From: Oscillospiraceae bacterium
GTDB lineage: Bacteria > Bacillota > Clostridia > Oscillospirales > Acutalibacteraceae
Length of the DNA stretch: 64,000 nucleotides
Direction: 5' to 3'
Assembly (NCBI GenBank): GCA_910574935.1
Contig: CAJTCU010000006.1
Span: 1-64,000 of the forward strand
Numbering within the stretch: position 1 is the stretch's first letter; each line of letters begins with the position of its first letter. This document shows, piece after piece, positions 34,911-44,165 of this stretch. Under the pieces are notes generated by a model. The model had not been told where the DNA came from, did not search any database, and worked only from the letters and a program-made list of their open reading frames with translations. The position numbers were made by a program, and so were the translations under genes.

Positions 34911-37900
34911 TCAGTCCTCTTTTTTCTTCTTCCCCTTAATCCCAAGGAATCCCAGAACGCCTGCACCGATGGTGAATGCCGCCGCAAGGCTCACCCAGAG
35001 GACGGGGTTGAAGTCATCGCCCGTTTTCGGGGTGTCACGGAGTTCATTGTGCATCTGGACGATGGTGGTCGCCCCCGTCTGCACGGCAGCCTGCTTGTCG
35101 GCGGGCAGGATATAGCCTGCGGATGCCTTGTCGTTCACCTCGGAAACGGTATACTCGCCAATCCGCAAGCCCTCGATGGAGATTTCGCCGTTCTTGTCGG
35201 TCTTAAAGGTCTGGTCGTAGTTCACGCCCGTGATGCGGAAAGAGAAGCCCTCCACCCTGCCGTCCGAGGATGTCTTGACGATTTTGAGGTTCCCTTTCTG
35301 GGCTTCGTTCAAGAAGCCTTTTCCTGCTTCATTCTCCACGGTGTAGGTCTTGCCGTTTTCCTCGATGGATACGGGGTAAACATTTTCATCAAGGATATAT
35401 CCAGTCGGGGAGGTCTTTTCACGGACAAGGTACTTGCCGTAGCGGAGTTCGGTCATCTGGTAGACGCCTCCCTCCATCTCGGTCATCGTGCCAAGCAGTG
35501 CATCGTCCTTATCCAGTTTGCCGTCACCGTTGGTATCCGAATAGACCTCGAACACCGCCCCCGTGAGCTTGTTGTCGGGGTAGTCCTTATCCACTTTTGT
35601 GAGGGAGATGCTGCCACGGATGAAGTAGTTCACAAGGGAGATTTCCACAATCTCGTCCACTTCGCTGATTGTGACGGCGATTTCTTCCTCGGAGAGTACA
35701 TATCCTTTGGGGCTTTCAATCTCACGGATTACCCATGTGCCGTAGGGTACTTTGGCAAAAGAAAAACTACCGTCCTCTGCGGATACGGTAGTCGCAATGG
35801 CTGTCTCCTTGGTAAATTCAGTTGTTCCAGTCTTGAAGATGCCGATTAACGCACCGCTCAGAGCCTTTCCGTCCTCGTCCGATTTCTTTCCGCTGACAGA
35901 GCCGTAGATGAGCTTATTCTCAATGGCGTTGCCCTCGTTTGCGGAGATATGGACGAGTGCCGTGTCCTGCCCTGCATACGCAAAGACAACGGGGTACTTG
36001 GTATCGCTTGTAAGATAGGCGGCGTTGGTGCTGATTTCCTGCACATAGTAGTTGCCAAGGGGCAGGTCGATAACCGACTTCCCGTGACCGTTCCCGTCAA
36101 GGGAAAGCACTTCAAGCAGGCTGTCGGCGGGGATTTCCATGCCGTCTGCGGCGGTCAGCTCCTCCGCCGTGTAGAGACCGAAGCTCACGTCTCGGATTTC
36201 ACCGTTCATCCCCACGCCGTAGGATTCATCTGTCTCAAGGCTCTTTACAAGGTCAATCTCCACACGCTGACGCTCGTTGTAGAAGTCCGTGGCAGTTTCG
36301 GTGACGGCGATTTCCTGCCCTGCGTAGACAAGCTCAACGGAGTGTACCTCGCTATTCAATACCATGCCAAACGGGGCGGTGACTTCCTTTACTTCGTATT
36401 TCCCAAGGTAAATCTCCTTGGACTTCGCCGTGCCGTCCGCACCTGTGGTAACGGTGTCAACCACTTCGCCCTTGGACGCTCGGAGAGTGCCGTCCAAAGT
36501 GTAAATGTCCTCGGCGGCGGTAATCTCATAGACCGCACCCTCCAGACCTGCCACGGAGAAAATCGGCTGGTACAGCCCCTTTGTGCCAGATACGGTGCTG
36601 AATACCTCGCCAGACTTCCCTACGGTGATTGTGCCTTTCTGTGCGGTGTTGGAGCGTACCACCTCGATGACGGTGATGCCGCTTTCTTCCTCGGAGTTCT
36701 CCTGCACCACGTCAAAATAGACTGGCTCGGAGTTTAGGACATAGCCATACGGAGCCTGCACTTCCACAAGGGAATAGCCCGTGCCGTATTCCAAAGTCTG
36801 GGGCGTGATGAGGTCTCCGTCCGCCGTGGTGTAAAAGGTGTCGATGGTGGTCACTTCGGGGTAGGTGAATGTCATGGTGACAAGCTCACCGTTGGGGTCG
36901 TAAATCTGGAAACCCACGCCTGCATAGGGGATGGTGTTGCCCGTCTCCGCATCTTTCTTCACCACCTTGATATAGCTCTCAAAGTTGGCGTTGTTGATAA
37001 GGTAGCGGTAGGTGTTGCTGTTTTTGCTGATAAATACGTCAAAGGGTTTCATCAGCTCACGCCCCTCCCACCCAGAGGTCTGCTCCACGGTGTAGATGCC
37101 GTAGGGCATGTCCTTGGTCTGGGCGAAGCCGTTCTCATCGCAGGTGAGGATGTCACGCTCGGTTTCCCTTGCGGCTTCATAGCTGCCTGCGGATTTGAGG
37201 TAGACTTCAAAAACTGCTCCCGTTTCGGGTGTTTCAATCTGGGTCTCGCCGTTGTCGGTGTGCTTGATGATGGCGATGTTCCCCTTGATGACCTGCTCGT
37301 TCACATCATTCTTGGCAGAATTGTATTCCACGGTATAAAGCTCGGCTTCTGCGCCTACATGGTGGATGATTCCGTCCAGAAGATAGCCCTCGGACGGGGA
37401 AATCTCACGGATGCTCCAGTCATTGCCGCAGACATAATACTTGGTGGTGAACTGCCCGTTTTCATCGGTGGTGTAAGTGTCAATCAGTTCCTCGCCCTTA
37501 TAGATGCCGTAGACCGCACCTGCAAGGGAAGCGTCCCCCTGCGGCGTTCCCGTCTCCACGTCCGTCTTTGCCACGGTGACGTTGAACTTCTTCAGCACGT
37601 TCACGAAGCTGCGGCTCGTGACCTTTTTCCATTCAATCGGGGCGGTCTGGGTCGCAGGCACAACGTATCGGATGGCGGTATCCACTTCCTCCAGTACATA
37701 GGGGGTGTCGCCGCTGATAAGCACGTTCTCAAACCTTGCCACGCCGTCTGCATTGGTGACGGCATACTCGTCCACGGGGAGACCGCTTAGGGACGTGCCG
37801 AAAAGGTGGAACTTCATGCCCTCCACGATGCCGTCCTCGGAAGTCTTTACCACCTCCAGACTGCCACGCTTCAAGACGTTGTTGAAGTTCACGGTGGTCG

Positions 37901-39053
37901 TCCTGCCGCCGATGAGGGTCACGGTCTGGGTCTGCTGCGGCTCATAGCGGTCAATGCTCTGCTCGGTGATGGTGTAGGTGGCGGGGAACAAGCCCTCCAC
38001 GGTGAGGTTGCCCTCTGCGTCCGTCTTTACGGTCTTGTCGAAGCCGTCACCCTTGATGTGGAAAGAAATGCCTGCCACAACGCCGTCCTCGGAAGTCTTT
38101 TTGAGGGCTATCGTGCCGGTGGGGGTCTCGATGTTGAGATACGCCCTTACGCCGCCGACATTCTCCACGCCCGTCACCAAGTCTTGCAGGTTCGGGTCGC
38201 CGTAGGCAATCATCTTCGCCCCGCTGTCTACCGTGGGTACGCCGTCCTTGGTGGCGGTGATGCGTACCGTGCCGCCGATGGCTTTCGTGGAGCTGATGGT
38301 CAGCGTGTTCCCAGACCTTGTGACGCTCACGTTGGCATCGGAGCTTGCAAAGCTGAAATCGGAGAGTACGCCGTTGCTGTCGTTGAGGGTGAGGGAATAT
38401 TTCCCGTCCTTGTAGGCAAGCTCCCTCGTGATGTCATTCTCACCGCCCGACATAAAGCTCGGTATGGTGTTGTGGTTCGCCATGAGGGACACAATCTGGT
38501 CGTAGGCAGCCCTCGCCCCGTCATTGGCGTAATTGGAGCCGAAGTGCAGGCTGTAGATGGTGCTGCTCGTCTGGCGGTAGGAGCCAGTGGATTCACGGCA
38601 TCCCGTGACGAACTCCCACACGAGGGTCTGGGTGGCGAGCCATTTCTCGTCATCGCTCCCCGTGAGGTTGTGGCGGTTGCCCTGGTATCCGTAGAGCAGG
38701 GCAAGCCCAACGGCTTTCCTCTGGCTGTCCGAGAGGGCGTTCCATGCGTCCGAGGAAGCCCGTCTTAGGGTGTTGCCCGTCTTTAGCGGTACACCGGGCT
38801 GGATGCAGAACGCCGTCTCGCCGTCCACGGACATGCGGTACTTGTATTTGCCCGTGCCGCCTGCGGTGTAGCCGCCAATATTGGCACTGGAATTGTACCG
38901 CATGGCGTTCCCGCCGCTGTCATAGGTCATGGAAAAGGAAATCGTGCCGATGTCGCCTGCCGCAAACGCCGTGGTTGCGGGCAGCATCGAAAGCACCGTG
39001 ACCGCAGCCATGACGAAAGCCGTAGCCTTTCTGAAAAATTTAGGGATTCTCAT
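34911..39053 (-). CDS. sortase-type Cna-B repeat surface adhesin with thioester domain
   Basis: A 1380-residue cell-wall protein. Signal peptide 1-32 (TTAFAAG). An N-terminal thioester (TQXA) domain with Cys83 in AFCIQPG and Gln142 in ATQTLVWEF, which form an internal thioester in that family. Then about nine SpaA/Cna-B modules marked by GTYTITE/GKYLVREKTSPTGY-like ends. A sortase-type TPKTG near the C-terminus, a membrane helix and KGKKKKED. One module carries an EF-hand-like loop DTNGDGKLDKDD (about residue 1171). It likely promotes mating-pair contact of the ICE. Confidence 0.92.
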   Translation of the reverse strand: MRIPKFFRKATAFVMAAVTVLSMLPATTAFAAGDIGTISFSMTYDSGGNAMRYNSSANIGGYTAGGTGKYKYRMSVDGETAFCIQPGVPLKTGNTLRRASSDAWNALSDSQRKAVGLALLYGYQGNRHNLTGSDDEKWLATQTLVWEFVTGCRESTGSYRQTSSTIYSLHFGSNYANDGARAAYDQIVSLMANHNTIPSFMSGGENDITRELAYKDGKYSLTLNDSNGVLSDFSFASSDANVSVTRSGNTLTISSTKAIGGTVRITATKDGVPTVDSGAKMIAYGDPNLQDLVTGVENVGGVRAYLNIETPTGTIALKKTSEDGVVAGISFHIKGDGFDKTVKTDAEGNLTVEGLFPATYTITEQSIDRYEPQQTQTVTLIGGRTTTVNFNNVLKRGSLEVVKTSEDGIVEGMKFHLFGTSLSGLPVDEYAVTNADGVARFENVLISGDTPYVLEEVDTAIRYVVPATQTAPIEWKKVTSRSFVNVLKKFNVTVAKTDVETGTPQGDASLAGAVYGIYKGEELIDTYTTDENGQFTTKYYVCGNDWSIREISPSEGYLLDGIIHHVGAEAELYTVEYNSAKNDVNEQVIKGNIAIIKHTDNGETQIETPETGAVFEVYLKSAGSYEAARETERDILTCDENGFAQTKDMPYGIYTVEQTSGWEGRELMKPFDVFISKNSNTYRYLINNANFESYIKVVKKDAETGNTIPYAGVGFQIYDPNGELVTMTFTYPEVTTIDTFYTTADGDLITPQTLEYGTGYSLVEVQAPYGYVLNSEPVYFDVVQENSEEESGITVIEVVRSNTAQKGTITVGKSGEVFSTVSGTKGLYQPIFSVAGLEGAVYEITAAEDIYTLDGTLRASKGEVVDTVTTGADGTAKSKEIYLGKYEVKEVTAPFGMVLNSEVHSVELVYAGQEIAVTETATDFYNERQRVEIDLVKSLETDESYGVGMNGEIRDVSFGLYTAEELTAADGMEIPADSLLEVLSLDGNGHGKSVIDLPLGNYYVQEISTNAAYLTSDTKYPVVFAYAGQDTALVHISANEGNAIENKLIYGSVSGKKSDEDGKALSGALIGIFKTGTTEFTKETAIATTVSAEDGSFSFAKVPYGTWVIREIESPKGYVLSEEEIAVTISEVDEIVEISLVNYFIRGSISLTKVDKDYPDNKLTGAVFEVYSDTNGDGKLDKDDALLGTMTEMEGGVYQMTELRYGKYLVREKTSPTGYILDENVYPVSIEENGKTYTVENEAGKGFLNEAQKGNLKIVKTSSDGRVEGFSFRITGVNYDQTFKTDKNGEISIEGLRIGEYTVSEVNDKASAGYILPADKQAAVQTGATTIVQMHNELRDTPKTGDDFNPVLWVSLAAAFTIGAGVLGFLGIKGKKKKED

Positions 39054-39254
39054 AGTTACCTCCTGTAATCTGGATTGTTGTTTGCCAGACTGAACGAAAA
39101 AAAACTGCCCGACTGGACAGCTTGGATAAATTCTTTTTCTCGGATAGTCTTGGCAGTATCAAGGGGGAGAGGTGTGGAGAGGGGGAAAGCCGATTCCGTG
39201 GCTATCCACCCATGCCGCAAAAGGGCAGACTTCGCCCTCGGTGTGCGGATTATC

Positions 39255-40199
39255 CTACCTTTCCCTGTCCTTGCTCCGCTGCAAGTGGCGGTTGTAGAAC
39301 TCCAACGCCTTGACAACGAAGTCCGTTTCCTGCCCTCTGGGGATGGACTTGGGGATGAGCTTGGTTATCCTCTCGTCCTTGAAGGCGGGCTTTTCTTTCT
39401 GGTTGGGCTTTTCCTCCTGCATGATGCTCTGGATAACCTCATTGGTGAGCTTGCCCTCCTGCATGAATTTCTTCATCTTGATAGCCTGTGCAAGCGAGGG
39501 CGTGGCATCGCTGTACTCCATCGCTTCAAGCAGGGTGTACTGCTGTCCCTCGGTGAGATAGGATAATTCCACCGCAGGACGGAACGCAATCTGGCGTTCA
39601 TCTACCATTTGCAGGATTTCGGGGACAAGCTCGGTTAGGCGGATATAGCGGTAAATTTGTGGTTGGCTGTCACCACTTTTCTGGCTTATTTGTTGTGCAG
39701 ATGTTGTCCCTTTCAACTTATTATCCAGTGGAGAAGAAGTTAAATCGCTTCTTTCTCCCTGCCTGTTCATAGCTTCAAGCCGCATCTTGTACGCAAAGGC
39801 TTTCTCACTCGGCAGAATGGTGGTTCTCTGGAGATTGCTCTCCACCATGACGATAATCGCCTCGTCACGGGTAAGCTCCTTGACCTCGCATTTCAGCGTT
39901 TCAAGCCCTGCAAGCTCGCAAGCCTTTTTCCGTCTGTGACCGCTGATAAGCTCATAACGCCCGTCCTCTTTCATGCGGACGGTGGCAGGCGTCATCACGC
40001 CGCTCCGCTTGATGCTGTCAACAAGCTGCTCCATGTCCTCGTCCATTAAGACCTTAAATGGGTGGTCTGGGAACTCGTCAATCTCCGCAAGGGGAATGTC
40101 CCGTATCTTGCTTAGGTTGGCTTCTTCACGGCTCTGGTCTGTCTCAAATAGGTCATCGTATGCGGTCAGCTCGATTTTGCTTTCTCTGCTTCTCGCCAA
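39255..40199 (-). CDS. parB: ParB-like partition/DNA-binding protein (ICE copy)
   Basis: A 314-residue ParB family protein: an N-terminal ParB/Srx domain with ELISGHRRKKACELAG, VESNLQRTTILPSEKAFAYK, a central HTH (SAQQISQKSGDSQPQIYRYI) and a basic C-terminus. TTG 40199 is favoured as start because AAAGGAGG lies nine bases upstream, inside the 3-prime end of parA. It overlaps parA by 47 bases in another frame. The 200-base gap downstream (39056-39254) to the adhesin shows no gene. Confidence 0.85.
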   Translation of the reverse strand: MARSRESKIELTAYDDLFETDQSREEANLSKIRDIPLAEIDEFPDHPFKVLMDEDMEQLVDSIKRSGVMTPATVRMKEDGRYELISGHRRKKACELAGLETLKCEVKELTRDEAIIVMVESNLQRTTILPSEKAFAYKMRLEAMNRQGERSDLTSSPLDNKLKGTTSAQQISQKSGDSQPQIYRYIRLTELVPEILQMVDERQIAFRPAVELSYLTEGQQYTLLEAMEYSDATPSLAQAIKMKKFMQEGKLTNEVIQSIMQEEKPNQKEKPAFKDERITKLIPKSIPRGQETDFVVKALEFYNRHLQRSKDRER

Positions 40200-41007
40200 G
40201 CTCTGCCACCTCCTTTCCGAACTGCTCATAAGCTGCGGCTACCTTGCCGCCTTTGTCGTAGGCAAAGATGCTTTTCCCCTCTGCGGTGGCTTCCACGGCA
40301 CGGATGGAGTGTGGTATCTGGGTATCGAACACCTTGATTTTCTGCCCATAGGCACTCCTTACCGTGGCGGTGATTTCCTTGGAGATGTTCGTGCGGGGCA
40401 TTACCATCGTCATAAGGATGCCGTCAATCCGCAGAGGGGGATTGATTTGCCGTCTGACTTTCGACACGGAGCGAAGCAAGCAGCTCAAGAGTTCGCTTTA
40501 TCAGCGAACTCTTCGCCTTCTGGCAGAAAGATAGTGGGGCTGTGTGGGGATAACCACGCTGTCAGCCGCCGCCAGTGCGTTGATAGTGAGCATACCAAGG
40601 CTCGGCATACAGTCCACGAGTACATAGTCATAATTCTTCTTGACCTCGCTTATGCAGGTTTTCAGCACGCTTTCACGGCTTATGGCGTTAATCAGCCTTA
40701 CTTCCAGTCCCGACAGCTCAATGTTGGACGGGAGCAGGTCAACGCCCTCGCTGTGGTGCAGGATGCCTTGGGCGACATCAACGGATTTATCGTCTATGAT
40801 GTCCTGCATGATGGTGGAGAGAGTGACCTGTAAATCGTCTGGTCTGTGATAGCCGAGCGACATAGTTAGATTTGCCTGTGCATCGGCATCAATGAGCAGG
40901 ACTTTCTTGCCCTGCTGTGCCAGAGTTACGCCCAGATTGACCGCCGTAGTGGTCTTGCCGACACCGCCTTTCTGATTGGTTAAAGCGATTACTTTGCAAT
41001 TTGACAT
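40153..41007 (-). pseudogene. parA: ParA ATPase interrupted by an in-frame hairpin with TGA-TAA
   Basis: Start ATG 41007 after AAAGGAGG. The product has the deviant Walker A KGGVGKTT and LIDADAQANLTMSLG, then IDCMPSLGML-like VDCMPSLGML, all typical of ParA/Soj. After PTQPHYLSA the frame meets an extra segment with consecutive TGA and TAA codons, then resumes in the same frame as LLRSVSKVRRQ... to 40153. The break lies in the C-terminal third. Unless read-through occurs, only a 168-residue fragment is made. Confidence 0.82.
40487..40513. repeat. perfect 11-bp hairpin inserted in parA
   Basis: Arms aagagttcgct and agcgaactctt around a 5-base loop, carrying the TGA and TAA stops of the interrupted parA frame. 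Compared with the expected ParA sequence the region is longer by about 30 bases, a multiple of three. Confidence 0.75.
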
Positions 41008-41084
41008 AGGATGCGTCCTCCTTTCGCATAGATTTAGCCGCTTTGTCAAGGCGGCTATGTAACTGTACCAGAGGACGCAGGACG

Positions 41085-41127
41085 CAAAAAAGCCGCTTAC
41101 TCTTAAAATCCATAAGAATAAGCGGCT
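41085..41127 (-). terminator. rho-independent terminator upstream of parA
   Basis: Minus-strand stem AGCCGCTTA...TAAGCGGCT followed by TTTTTT (41085-41090). It ends the transcript of the small gene at 41143. A second stem (gccgc...gcggc, about 41037-41055) lies in the parA leader. Confidence 0.6.
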
Positions 41128-41142
41128 TCATGGTGGTGTGCC

Positions 41143-41322
41143 TTAGACATATTCGATTTTCACTTTCTTTATCGGGGCGTTGGCTACCTTGAAGATAATC
41201 TCGCCAACGCAGTCCCCGTATTTGCCCTGCTGTATGAGCTGGTTTTTCAGCTCCACAAGGCTATGTAAGAGTAATGTCCGCTCCCTGCTGTCTACATATA
41301 AGTGAGTGGTCTTTTCCCTCAT
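41143..41322 (-). CDS. small conserved protein, paralogue of the gene at 4200
   Basis: A 59-residue protein from ATG 41322 (MREKTTHLYVDSRERTLLLH...) ending KKVKIEYV. It shares layout with the 70-residue protein at 4200 (short N-terminus, LxxLxxL(R/K)NQ helix, KKVKV end). It is followed by a terminator, so it is transcribed on its own at the parA end of the ICE. Function unknown. Confidence 0.55.
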   Translation of the reverse strand: MREKTTHLYVDSRERTLLLHSLVELKNQLIQQGKYGDCVGEIIFKVANAPIKKVKIEYV

Positions 41323-41463
41323 ACCGTCCACCGTCCTTTCTTGGCTTCATTATACCGTTATGGGGAAGTTCGGTCAAAACTGTAACTTTGCATTTCTTGG
41401 TATTTTACCGTATCAAGGCTCATTCCCCAGTAGTAAATAAGTAGTAAATGGGGGTTGCAATCC

Positions 41464-43139
41464 TCAAGAAATGCGGGGAAATGCTTTATTTTGCGGGGAT
41501 AGTTGCTCATTTACTTGATTTTTATGACAATCAAAAACCTTTTCTTCGGCTTCAGCGTTTGCTGGTGGAAAGTCATATCCATTGAGAATACAAGTCAACT
41601 TTAAAGTATAACATTTCTGTTTATCATTTATTGCAAGAGACAGAGATTTTCGCATCGCACCATCGTGCCGATATGTTTTAAGAATCACTCCGTGGAAAAG
41701 TGATTTCAAAAAACCTATGGTAAATCCCAAATCAGTATACTTCTTTTTTATTTGTCCCAAAATTGGAGCGAAGACTATTTTATTCACTTTTTCGGATTGC
41801 ATATTAAATAGCATATTAAAATATAAATCTGTGATAACGGTGTCAGATTCTTTGAGCCAGTTTGATAAAAGTTTGGACTGTATATTGTCTGTCAATTTAC
41901 AGGTGTACCATGCAGCAAAATATTCTTGGAAAGAGCGATGCGCAAAATGATAGTGCAGTCCATCTTTGATAATCATGCATACTGACGAGACGAGATCATC
42001 AAGGAATTCATCCACAGTAAATCTAAATTGGCTATATTTTTCCTTTGCCATAGAAATATATTCTCTCATTCGCATCTCAGTAAATTCGTATTCCGAATAG
42101 AAATATGATTTAAAGCAGATATAAGAAAAAACTAATTTAAAATCATCACATCCAAGCTGAGTTCTTATGTCTCTAACATATGCATCTTTAGTTGCGTCAT
42201 GCATATTGAAAAGGGTCGCAAAGGCCTGATCGTAAAAATCATTCAATTTATCTGGAATAGCAGCATTGTTATTAAAAGTAAGCAACATAATATTAAGCAA
42301 CAGAGGATTTTCTGAGAATGATTTATATTTGTCAAACAAAACATTTTCCAACTCTTTGCAAAAAATTGCTTTTACGGATTCGTCAAAATCAATTTTATCA
42401 ACTAAACTAATTGCTTGTTGTTTGCTTAGCGGTTTAGTTTCAGTTTCCAGAAAGTCATTCCACCCAATAAACTGTTCAGATGGTCTAGAAGAGATCAGAT
42501 AACAATTTTCACGATATTTATCTGATAAGCTTTTTATTTCAGAAGAAAGTCTTGTGGATTTATCTCTATTAAGTTCGTCAAACCCATCTAATAAAATGAC
42601 ATATCCACCTTCTCTCATGCTGTATTCATAGTATTCACGTTCTAGAGGAAATCCATTCTCTACTAGTGTATTATAAATGGTTTCTTCTATAGCCCCAGAT
42701 TTGATTTCAAAGGAATTAAAACTTCTGAGTTCAATCATAACAGGAATATATCCTGTTGACATAATTGTATCCAAATATAGATGCTTGAAAAGAATTGATT
42801 TCCCAGTTCCTCCGGTTCCGGTAATAATTATTTTTTCCCGATTTCTAAGAGGTTATTAATGGTGCTAGTATCAATAGTTTTCCCCTCATACCGTACGCCT
42901 ATGCATTCGTAAAAGTCATATAAATTTCTAGGAGAACGACGATAGATTATTGTCTTGATTTTGCTATATTTTCGATATGTATTATCCAAATACTGCTCAT
43001 AGGCATCGCCATATCGCACGGAATCCTTAGCATCTATATCCTTAAACCATTTCTTAACCTTTCCCCATGAACATTTGATTGCGTCTTCTATTAAACCTGT
43101 AGCAACTTTAGTCACAATTTCAGTATTGTTAATATCCAT
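41464..43139 (-). pseudogene. NACHT/STAND NTPase, frameshifted at a poly-A run
   Basis: A first frame (43139-42828) encodes a ~100-residue helical N-terminus ending LLEIGKK. The -1 frame continues with IIITGTGGTGKSILFK (Walker A), GGYVILLDGFDEL (Walker B), CYLISSRPSE (sensor) and FAHRSFQEYFAAWY, the classic NACHT C-terminal motif. The shift falls in six A residues (42831-42836); one more A would restore a single ~558-residue protein. Bacterial NACHT proteins are anti-phage NLR-like ATPases. The gene is AT-rich. It may be a pseudogene, a sequencing slip or a slippage-controlled gene. Confidence 0.7.
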
Positions 43140-43207
43140 ATTTTCTCCTTAATTCTACCAATTATGCGGGTGCATCATTTTGTAGTTCAATTATAGTTTT
43201 TTAATAC

Positions 43208-43555
43208 TTAATTACTCCCAGAATCTTGATTTGGGTTTCTGCACCGACTCGATTTTATTTCCTCTACAGCAAAGTAAATAGCGTGGTCGATAACGCCAAA
43301 CGTGTACTTATAATTGTTTAACAGCTTGTTCAGCACGTCACGGCTCCACACCTTTCTCCCAGATGGAGAAGGAATACCTTGCTTGTGTAAATGCTCCTGA
43401 ATTTTTTCCAAACTGTTTCCTGACAGGTAAAGGGCAAATATCTCCCGCACGATTTCGGCCTCATGCTCAACTATTTCTATCCGCTTGTTCTTGTCACGCC
43501 GAAAGCCATAGCATACCTTGCCAAAAATCTTTGATTCCAATGTGGACAGCTTCAC
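43208..43555 (-). pseudogene. fragment of a serine recombinase
   Basis: A 115-residue frame containing only the central recombinase domain: KVCYGFRRDKNKRIEIVEHE, AEIVREIFALYLSGNSLEKI, QEHLHKQGIPSPSGRKVWSR. The N-terminal catalytic resolvase domain and the C-terminal zinc/coiled-coil part are absent. It is a remnant of a recombinase-encoding element, located close to a tRNA fragment and a copy of the TTTTGCGGACA motif. Not catalytic. Confidence 0.72.
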
Positions 43556-43805
43556 GGGTATCTTCCTTTCTTACATTATAGTGGGTTGCTCGAGCGTTTT
43601 CAAGTAGAACCTACAAATTAGTGGTGTTAATTTCTCTTTCTATCTTTACTGAACATGATTATTAGTGACTTATCAGGCGCTTCCAATAGATTAAAGAACT
43701 CAAAAAGCGCAGATTATGATATTATCTCACGATTTTTGTTTCATCTATAGAATTTTGGAACATAAAAAAGGAGGCAAAAGCCTCTAAAATGCTTTTGTCT
43801 CCTTT

Positions 43806-43874
43806 TGGCGGAGATGAAGAGATTTGAACTCTTGCGCCGGGGAACTCCCGACCTACCGCATTTCGAGTGCTGTG
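43806..43874 (-). tRNA. tRNA-Ser(CGA) 3-prime fragment, probable attachment-site scar
   Basis: Minus strand: anticodon loop CTCGAAA (anticodon CGA), a long variable arm, T arm AAGAG-TTCAAAT-CTCTT, acceptor strand CATCTCC, then G and CCA. The 5-prime half, including the GGAGATG acceptor strand and D arm, is missing. A 3-prime tRNA fragment of this kind is what tyrosine-recombinase elements leave at one end. The remaining sequence of the 43556-44165 gap holds no convincing gene. Confidence 0.6.
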
Positions 43875-44071
43875 CGTGAACCCGAACTCAAGGGATTTTA
43901 TTAGAACCAAACGGAAGATAAGAGAACGCCAAAACCCCAGTGTTTGCGGGAAATTCCAGCGTTTTTGAGCGCGGAAGAACCGCAAGTTCAGATGTCGCGC
44001 CGGGTTTTGGATTTTGGACAGTTCTAAGAAAAATTCCGAGCGGTTCTTAGAATTTTGCGAAGAACAGAGCC

Positions 44072-44084
44072 ATTTTGCGGACAG
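44072..44084 (+). repeat. extra copy of the transposon end core motif
   Basis: attttgcggacag matches the core of the nested transposon ends (13208, 25064). A degenerate version, gattttggacagttct, lies about 50 bases upstream. Located between the recombinase fragment and the HEPN gene. Confidence 0.4.
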
Positions 44085-44165
44085 ATCAAGGCTCTGTGGC
44101 AGTGCAAATTCTGGAACGTCAATGATGCACCGGGATAAAAATCATGTGCGAAAATCCAAAGAATG

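Larger units (their letters stand above)
82..41463 (-). mobile_element. Tn1549/CTn-like integrative conjugative element (partial)
   Basis: A nearly uninterrupted minus-strand run carries parA, parB, a sortase-anchored adhesin, giant helicase, Toprim primase, MobC, relaxase, PcfB, VirD4 coupling protein and VirB2/VirB6/VirB3-like genes. This is the usual gene order of Tn1549-type elements. Neither end is defined: the right limit is taken as the gap before the NACHT gene, and the left end runs to or past the window edge. No integrase of its own is visible. It is interrupted at 13206-25064 by a serine-recombinase transposon and carries a PARIS-like cassette. Confidence 0.85.

Noticed and set aside
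34662-38768. Several long plus-strand frames opposite the adhesin gene
   Set aside because: Shadows of the repetitive Cna-B gene; no start signals and no recognisable motifs.
35000-39000. Possible CRISPR or tandem DNA repeat array in the adhesin region
   Set aside because: The repetition is at the protein-domain level (Cna-B modules) with diverged DNA; no regular repeat-spacer pattern is seen anywhere in the window.
39056-39316. 86-codon minus-strand frame between parB and the adhesin
   Set aside because: Overlaps the end of parB, low-complexity Arg/Thr/Ser translation without a clear ribosome binding site.
43722-43985. 87-codon minus-strand frame across the tRNA-Ser fragment
   Set aside because: Its middle is a translation of tRNA sequence; no coding character.
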